Below, piece after piece: positions 1 to 64,000 of a stretch of 64,000 bases of DNA (its first letter is position 1; each line of letters starts with the position of its first letter). The position numbers were made by a program, and so were the translations under genes. The notes beneath the pieces were generated by a model. The model was given only the letters and a program-made list of their open reading frames with translations, was not told the DNA's origin and made no database searches. The stretch is from Rostratula benghalensis. Taxonomy: Eukaryota > Chordata > Aves > Charadriiformes > Rostratulidae. The stretch covers positions 2,082,568 through 2,146,567 of the forward strand of contig VXAI01000136.1 in assembly GCA_013399305.1 (NCBI GenBank), written 5' to 3'.

Positions 1-3000
1 ACTGCACCCAGAAACGTCAGTTTTATTTCTTTTGAACTCGATCCTTTGTTCCCTGATTCTTACATCTTACAAGAAGTGTAAGAATTTCCCTATTTTTCCC
101 AGAAATTTTCACATAGCTATCGTTCTTTCTTTCCCTTTGTCTGTTCCTTTCCTAGCTGAGTCTTAGTTACTCTGTGACTTGGATTGTCCTGGGTGGTTCT
201 TTCTGTATCTTCTCAGTACTATTGTACCCTTTGGGGAAATGAGAGGTGACAAAAATGAAGATGGTGCCATTTCTTGGTCCCTTTTCTGGAGGCTGATTGC
301 TTTATGGTTGCTGAGCGTTGAGCTTGATGTTTTCAAGGGATTCTATGTTGTAACTTCAAGGTATTTTTTCCTTGTGACATTTTTCTTGATGATAGTTATT
401 TCATAAGCATGATTCAGTATGCAGCTTTTTGTTGTCACTTCACATTTTTCAGCATAAACTTCAAGCTTTAATTTCATTCTCTCAGTGGTGAGTCTCAGAA
501 GGTTCTTGTGCAACGTTTCATGCCTGGCTTTTGCTTTACGACCCGGAAAACCTTTGGCACCAGCAGACACTCTCACCTGAGTCTGTGCTCCTTTAAGATT
601 CACTTACAGACATCTCCGACTGCAGGGGCCCTGACAAAGGGATGTCACTTCTGACCTGGCATCCTTGGCCTTATTTCTGCCTTCTGAGCCTTGCCTCTTC
701 TTCCCCACCTACTTACTAACCCAAGGACGATCTCACATATCTCCTGAAGCTTGCTTTCTTTAAGAGCTTTTCTCCAGCCTGTTGCCTGCATCACCCTTTT
801 TACAGACCAGCAGGTACATGAGGGACCTGCTTTCCTCTGTAAAGAATTCTGAGTTATTGGCCTCTATGCAAATTTTACTATAACCTGTTGGTGTTATCAC
901 TAAATATAACAGCTGAAATTTAAAACACCTATATTTCTAGGTGTTCCTTGCCTTTTTTTGTTTGTTTGTTTTTATTATAAGAATAACACACCGTGGCCTC
1001 TTCTGTAACATTTTGTAAGGGTAATTATGTTGTGTTTGGTCATTGTCACCATTGGCCTACTTTTTCAGCAATCTCAGTCTCTTGTGTCCCATCAGAATTG
1101 GTTTCTCTCTTTTTGCTACTTCTACATCCTTTGGTGTCCCAGGTTTCGTTCTTTGTGCAATAATTCAGTACAATAGTGCATTAAAGAGCTGTGTGAAGAT
1201 CTGTGTATGTGAACTGAGTGTATCTTTAATTTGATCTAGATGAGGGTTTGGAAGAACATTTGGAGCACTTGCAGATTATTTGGGTTTTTTGAAATTTTGC
1301 ACAGTGCTTGGCTTTCTTCAAATGTTTAAAGCCCTTTTTTTCCCCAGCTCCCTTTCCTGCAAATGTCCTCAGTTTATCTTTGCAGGCAAATTATCTTCTG
1401 TTCACATCCCTCCTCCCCAAATTATCATATGTATTTCCATCTGCTGAGGTTTTTTTCTTTTATTTTGCTCTAGCTATGTGACTGTTTTGCTTTGTTATCA
1501 GACATGTCTCAAGTTCATTTGGGCTATTGTTTTATCAAGTCTTCTCAACTATGTCATAAATTATTCCGAAATCTTACCATATTGGAGTAATACGCTGCTA
1601 TTCAGGGCTGGGTTGGGTTTTTTTAGTAGATGGCTACAGTTCTCTAATTTCAAGCCAAGTATTAATGGCTTGAGTTGGTTATCCTTGACGGATACACTAG
1701 GAAAAAAGCAAAAAAAGCTACAGTAATGTACTGTTGTTAGTGTCTGCCCTGATAACTACTTGAAGTCTGCCATATCCATCCATATTGCAAAAATTTATGT
1801 TCTCTTTGTGTTTATAAACTAGACTGGGTTTAAAATCTTTTGAATATGCTTTTTCAAAATTCACATTTGAGATAGGAACTGCAGTTAAGATTGTTAAGTG
1901 GAATTAATGAAAAAGGTTGAGAATGAAAATAATAATGCCTTTTCTTTAATCAGTATATTGATAAAGTAGGTATTACCTTAATCACTTTCTGACTTAATAG
2001 TCATAATTCTTTCCCCTCTCCAACAAAATGACACTGTGAAGAAGTCTTGAGATAAAAAGCCAACATAGGACAAATAGCAAAAAGGCATAATCCCCTACAA
2101 ACTTCTTGGCTTCTTTTATTTCTGTTATGAAATAATACAGTGTGGGGATCATCTGCAAATGTTTAAGCTAAGATGACAGGAAAACAGAACCTAGCTCTTA
2201 AATAGAACCAAGGCTTAGACTGTCCACTATAAACTCCTTTAGTGAAGCCAGGTAAAGACAAAAATCTTTTGGGCTTTTAATCACTGAAAGTGAGCAGGTT
2301 GCTTTTCTTGCTTCATAGTAAGTTACTTTTTGAGCATTGATTATGTTGTTGCAATTATGGAGAAAAAACTTCTCAGATCTTGATCTTTTAAGCTGTGAAG
2401 AGCCTTTGCTCATTGTTCATGTTATTGTTTGAGGCTCAGCTCAAGGTGTCCTAGTGGCTCTCCTTCATCTTGCTTTGAATACATTTTGAATATTTTTGTG
2501 CATTTTTAAAAAATATAAAATACTGACACGTGAAACAGTTGTCAAGATATCTTGAACACGACAACACAAGTGTGTGTCATATGTTTTCTGAATTTGAATC
2601 TATCTCAAACTAAGAATAATTATCAGTTATGATATCTGCAAGCTGCATAGAAAGAAGAACAATTGATGGTGGCTGACAAGCCTATCAGGTGATAATTAAG
2701 TAGCTGTATAATAACCTGTATTAAAAACATCCACCTTCCCCTCTGCCATTCCGAGACCTCAGTGCACCTCAAATTCAGGATCACTCCCATCTCTCTCCCT
2801 ACCCTTCCTTAGCAAGCAGCTGAAGAACTCATGGAACATTTTGGGGCAGGAGTGAAGGGGTAGGAGAGGCCACAGAGTTTTCTCTAGACTGGGGCCATGT
2901 TGATAGGCATCTCTTGTGTGACCAGGAGCTGTACCACCACGTGTGTGCAGGCAGCATCACATACGGGGTTCTCTACCCTCGGCCTGGCAAAGGGACCATT

Positions 3001-3619
3001 TCCACACGTACATCATTAACCAGGCATCAGCTTGATAGGGTGAAATTGAAACTCTAGAGTTTAAGCAGATGTCAGATTTCCACGCTGGACGAGGAAAGGA
3101 ACAGGCTTCCCAAATAGGTAGAAATAATCAGAGAGCTGGTGACTCTTTGTTTCATGTGCTTGTGGTTGAGCTGACATGTGCTTGGTGTGTTACCTGCCTG
3201 AGGCACAGCAGGTCCTTGCTTCTCACTCAGGAGGCTGTAAGAAGCATTTGTTCCAAAATCTAATTTGCCTCCTAAATAATTTAGCAATATTCAAATGTCT
3301 GCTTCGGGAGACTAACGATTACCTTGAGGTGCTTTCAGAACTTTGCTTATAAGCTATTTTTAAAATTCTGGGTTTATATTGCCCTATAGAAGTGAAGATT
3401 AATTATAACGCTTCTATGTGTGACCCAAGTGAATGTTTATTAATTCTTCCCAGACTTGAATTTACTCTTAATTTAGAAATTTTGGGGTGATTGAAATTTC
3501 ATTAGTGAAGTTCAAACAGTTGTTGGCAGCAGATTAAGATTGTAATAAATAGATTGATAAGTAGATAAGATGGTAATAAATCTTTTTGAATGATAACAGT
3601 GTAATGTTTTTCTTCTTAG
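1..3619 (+). other. ASAP1: 3' part of an upstream ASAP1 intron
   Basis: This AT-rich stretch ends in a pyrimidine-rich tract and TTAG directly before the first coding exon of the window. I saw no exon, RNA gene or clear transposon in it. The short open frames on either strand look like chance: none resembles a known protein or has splice sites that fit the gene. Confidence 0.75.
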
Positions 3620-60281
<56,662 letters not shown>

Positions 60282-60395
60282 TAAAAAACAAACGAACAAA
60301 ACAAATCCTAAACTTGAGCATTGCACATTCTTCACGCAAGACGGGCTTTTTAGCAAAAGCGAACGCTGCTGCCTCCCTGTAATCCTGTGCACAGT

Positions 60396-60403
60396 TGTAT
60401 ATA
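60396..60403 (+). promoter_or_regulatory. ASAP1: Pumilio-type element TGTATATA in the 3' UTR
   Basis: An exact match to UGUANAUA, 115 nt after the stop codon. Confidence 0.55.
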
Positions 60404-60470
60404 GATATAGCTGCTGTTACAAACTAAGAATCCATTTCAGTTTCACCTCATGAGGTTGAATTATATGTAT

Positions 60471-60478
60471 TGTAAATA
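60471..60478 (+). promoter_or_regulatory. ASAP1: Pumilio-type element TGTAAATA in the 3' UTR
   Basis: A second exact match to UGUANAUA, 75 nt after the first. Confidence 0.55.
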
Positions 60479-61330
60479 TTCTGTGTTCCTCTGCCTTTGC
60501 CAGTATTATGGTAGCCTTGGAACCTGGCACGCCTTATTGGGTTCCTTGAAGCCATCCTGGGCACCCAGCACTTCCCTCTCTGTCCCCGCTGTTAGACGTA
60601 GGTAGGAACAGCTTTCCAACGCGGTGTCTCCCTCAGCCACCTCACTGTACAGAAAGGACTGTTCCTAATGACTCGGGAGTCTCCACAGACACTTAGCAGG
60701 ACCTTAGAGTGAGTGAAGGGTTCTTGGACAGCTGAAGAAGCAGTCTGCAGTTTCTCAGTGTATGCAGTTTACAGCTACAAAACCCACTGCAGTATTTATT
60801 GAATATAGTGCTCAGTTAAGTGTAATTATGAAGACAAATATTCACTGACTCTACAGATAACAGTACTGTTTTATGGTGTGCATACAGCATTTCATGTTCC
60901 TATTACGTGGACCTATGCCAAACTGTGATTGCAGTTCCCCTGTGATATTACCTCACTATAAAGAGTTACAAATTTGTTTCATTCAAAACCTTATTTTGAT
61001 GAAAATTAGTCATATTGTTCTTTAGTAGATATATGTGAAATTTGCTGGTTTCTTTCACTGATTTCTTAGTAACCAAGGACTTCTAGAAGATGTTAACTGT
61101 TGACATTATGCATGCATTTAGATGCTTACTTGAAACCTGCCTTGTACAAAAGTAGAACTGTAGTCCTATAGCTACATTTGAGGAAAAGAACATTTTAACT
61201 TAATGGCTATTCAGATTAATGTGAGCTTGCTACAGTATTTGTTCATAGCTAAATTGGCTCTTTGAAAAATGATTTTCTGGGGTTGTTTTTTTTCCTCTGT
61301 CTTCAACCTTGCTAAAAGTTAGTTACCTAA

Positions 61331-61336
61331 AATAAA
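61331..61336 (+). terminator. ASAP1: candidate proximal polyadenylation signal AATAAA
   Basis: The canonical hexamer, about 1.05 kb into the 3' UTR. Its use would give a short 3' UTR that keeps the Pumilio motifs. Confidence 0.4.
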
Positions 61337-62271
61337 ATTGCCGAAGCAGTGCTATAAGGCTAAATTTAAATTATTTTTAATTGCTCTAAGAAGTGGAAGT
61401 TAAGATGACCTCTCAGGCCTTTGATCAGGCTGTTCATGGTAGGAGGGGTTTGAGTAGAGTTCCCTAAGCTGTAACTGTGACAGTCTCAATTCAAAGCACC
61501 AGGCACCAGACGTACTGCTCTGCAGCTGATTTTGAAGAAAATCTTCAGGCGGCTGCATTTGACTGAGGTTTCTTGCAAGTCAGCATGAAGTTGCATTGCC
61601 AGAAAAGACTTCAATGTCTTACTGAAACCTTTCCTTTCCTACGTCACTTCCAACATCGTTCTGTAACGTGGGAGCACAATGCAGCTGTGTTGGTCCCACA
61701 GTTTGTCAGGAGCAGCAGGCTCCATGACTTCCTCGTGCAGTTTTGTGTTCCTTGCTTTAAGTGTTATTTTGGCTTCAGCGCCCCAGAACCGCTGTCTGCA
61801 GGCAGATTGTCTTGGCTGCGTGGAACCATTCACATTTCATGAAAACACATCTCAGTCCTTCTGAGGGCTTGCTTTCACTTTTAATTCAGCTTTACAAGAC
61901 TGTAGTCAGTGAATATTTAATTCTGGTTGTGGTTAAGATAGAAACAAGTCTCAGTCTAAACCCCACATGGAAAAAAAAATTGCAAAATATTCTCAACTGT
62001 TAATGGTTTTATCATTTATAACAAAAGTTTATTGGGGAAAAACAAATAATTATGCAATGAGTGAGCGAGCCTGCTGGCATCTAATCTTCAGTATTACCAG
62101 CTCCAGTATTTCAGACTTTATTCCGTTTTGGGTTTGTTTTTTTAAGGGAAGGAAGTCAGGACTAGCATTTATTTAGCATTCCATTTTATCCATTACTACA
62201 ATGTTTTAAGTTGCATTAAAGAACAAAACCTATTCACTTTTGTGGTCAATTGTATTTTTAAGTGATCTTGA

Positions 62272-62277
62272 AATAAA
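62272..62277 (+). terminator. ASAP1: candidate middle polyadenylation signal AATAAA
   Basis: The canonical hexamer, about 2.0 kb into the 3' UTR. Confidence 0.4.
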
Positions 62278-62581
62278 CTGATAAAAGCAAATCATATAAA
62301 GAAAACCTAGGCATGTAAAATTATGTAGAGTCAAATGTCTATTCTTTTCTACGCTCTTTAAAATAGTATACATATGCATTTTATAAGATGAAATGAGTTC
62401 CATCGGGAACAATAGTTCTGTTTATTCTGGCTTATTGTGGGTCATAAGAAATCTGAAAATGTATGATATTGATTGAGTTTAAGTACAGTATTATATTTGA
62501 ACTCAATGAGCCACTGTCTGCAATTTTGTACATGACATAGTATTTGGAAAGTCTAAATCTTTATGGAAAATGAGCTGATAA

Positions 62582-62624
62582 GGGGTTGGGGGGGAGGGCC
62601 AGGGGAAGGTGCCCCCAGAGGGGG
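62582..62624 (+). promoter_or_regulatory. ASAP1: putative RNA G-quadruplex with an adjacent hairpin in the 3' UTR
   Basis: G4-TT-G7-A-G3-CCA-G4 fits the four-tract quadruplex rule on the mRNA strand. C5 (62612-62616) and G5 (62620-62624) just downstream can pair around a 3-base loop. Confidence 0.6.
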
Positions 62625-62870
62625 AAGTATGCTCTGCAGATGATGTCTTATTTACTGTTGAACAACAGTTGCTATTTATTTTTTTATTACATAGTACATC
62701 AGCGTGTACAGAAATCAGATCTGGTCATGCCACTAGTTAAAATCTTGACTTCTCATTGAATGTTAAGGTAAAACATCAGTACACATGTCTATTCACATGT
62801 ATTTAATGTGACGGTTTTTGAGTACTGTATGTGTTAATTTCTACTTTTTTAATATTTAAAATTGCTTTTA

Positions 62871-62876
62871 AATAAA
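62871..62876 (+). terminator. ASAP1: likely main polyadenylation signal AATAAA of ASAP1
   Basis: The last canonical hexamer, in TTTTAAATAAATGTATTC. It gives a 3' UTR length like that of mammalian ASAP1. Confidence 0.7.
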
Positions 62877-62895
62877 TGTATTCAGTTGATCCCAG

Positions 62896-64000
62896 ATATC
62901 TGAACAAGGCCCTTTTGTCAACTGGAATATATTTTAAGGAGAAAGTCTGGATTCCAAACAGGTAGATTTAAGACACTTGAAATGTTTTCTCTTGATGATG
63001 AAGCACCCCTTATATAATGCAACTAAATGTGTATCTCTTTAACAGCTGTTAAATATGGATGCAATTGCCTTTATCTGGAAAACTTTACTTACTAAAGTTA
63101 GCATCAAAACACTGACTTTGTCCATGAGTTTCCATTGCTTTCTCTCTGGCTTCAGTAGGCTCTACGGAGAGCCAGCCCGGCGCGCCTGGTCCTCTGCAGC
63201 TGGCCCTTTGGGTTGGACAGAGCCACTCAGTGTCCCTCCTCTGTCCCAGAGTAGGATTTCCCACCCCAAAACAGACTCGGGCACTCCTGACCTTCCCTGG
63301 ACTTTAGGGTTAGAATTTCAGCTCCCAACCAGCTTGCAGAGTTTATCTTTCCCCTCCCTGACTCTCTTCTTGGAAGGTTTTCGTTTAAGACCTTCACATC
63401 TCAAAACTGCTCCAGAAAGAACAAGTCACTTGAAAATTGCTAGAAAGCTGTGAGGACATGCTTTTAAGCAGAGTGAAAACTGATCTGGCTTTTACCAGAA
63501 GCAGTAAGAGCACAGGGTTCAGTAGAGCACTGCAGTAAGACAGCTTCTTGAACGCTGAACGGCAGCGCAGGCAGAGCCTGGGTTCACCGCGGGGTATTCT
63601 CAGTTTGGGGCTTTTTTGTGTACCCCAGGCTAAACATATGGGTGAGGGGAGTGTGAAATCTGGTTAAACATTCTGCTCTTGCTCAGTCTCTACCTTGTCA
63701 CAGTATTTCAGGGAACAGCATTCAGAGATCCTCAGTTCTCTGTCCTACTTGTAGCACTTTTTTTCAGTGACGGGCATTGATTGCCTTTTGCGAGTCAGAA
63801 GTGAGGTGGGTATCTGTCACACGGGGCCTTGGGAGCAGAGGATAAATGTGAGCCCAGAGAGCTCCATGGCTGTGCAAAGTTTCATTTGGCTTACCCTTTT
63901 CCTGGCAAACGTACAGCTCAGAGTTGAACAGAGACTGATTGGTAATCAAAACCAGTGAAAGTGGGGCAAATCTTAAATAGCAATCAGTGAAACTCACACA
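62896..64000. other. sequence downstream of ASAP1, no gene recognised
   Basis: This is mixed AT- and GC-rich sequence. The open frame at 63055-63453 has no recognisable domain. No transposon or RNA gene was recognised. Confidence 0.65.

Larger units (their letters stand above)
60282..62895 (+). other. ASAP1: ASAP1 3' untranslated region
   Basis: It runs from the stop codon to shortly after the last AATAAA (62871-62876). The inferred length of about 2.6 kb fits the long 3' UTR of mammalian ASAP1. It is AT-rich with three AATAAA hexamers, two Pumilio-type motifs near the stop and a G-rich patch near 62582. The 3' limit is inferred, not seen. Confidence 0.8.

Noticed and set aside
343..603. 86-codon minus-strand open frame with a Lys/Arg-rich sequence
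   Set aside because: No recognisable domain, no matching splice signals, and it lies in an ASAP1 intron.
3072..3290. Possible CR1-like words around GGAACAGGCTTCCCAAATAG
   Set aside because: The similarity is limited to one word, and the usual following landmarks are missing.
63055..63453. 132-codon plus-strand frame downstream of ASAP1
   Set aside because: Not a recognised protein, no upstream promoter or exon structure seen; it starts just after the inferred end of the ASAP1 transcript.

Overview
The window is vertebrate nuclear DNA, and a bird is the best fit. A single gene spread over many short exons fills almost all of it on the + strand, with AG/GT splice borders throughout. The introns carry truncated CR1-type LINE copies, the dominant avian interspersed repeat, and I saw no mammalian Alu or L1 sequence. 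There are no bacterial operons, CRISPR arrays or phage genes. I could not narrow the species further.

The gene is ASAP1 (ArfGAP with SH3 domain, ankyrin repeats and PH domain 1; also AMAP1, DDEF1 or centaurin beta-4). I reconstructed 26 coding exons between 3620 and 60281, including a 9-nt microexon. Joined in order they give 997 residues plus a stop with no frame break. Mammalian ASAP1 is about 1,130 residues long, so the promoter and roughly the first 130 codons lie upstream of base 1.

Layout: 1-3619 is the end of an upstream intron. 3620-9000 encodes the second part of the BAR domain (membrane bending, dimerisation). 14506-24790 encodes the microexon linker and the PH domain (PI(4,5)P2 binding). 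24790-28600 encodes the ArfGAP zinc finger and its arginine finger. 28600-37700 encodes the ankyrin repeats and an acidic linker. 39084-54899 encodes the proline-rich region, including a cortactin-type motif and the E/DLPPKP repeats. 58268-60281 encodes the C-terminal SH3 domain. 60282 to about 62895 is a 2.6-kb 3' UTR with three AATAAA signals, and 62896-64000 is downstream sequence with no recognisable gene. An assembly gap of 681 N lies inside an intron (51301-51981).

The encoded protein hydrolyses GTP on Arf1/Arf5 at PI(4,5)P2-containing membranes. Its tail recruits Src, FAK, cortactin and Crk-type partners at focal adhesions, dorsal ruffles and invadopodia. I found no new multi-gene system. 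The points worth a second look concern splicing (microexon, GC-AG intron, symmetric cassette exon, a recursive-splice-like acceptor), 3' UTR RNA elements (two Pumilio motifs, a G-quadruplex motif beside a competing hairpin), and a few unusual repeats and palindromes in introns.
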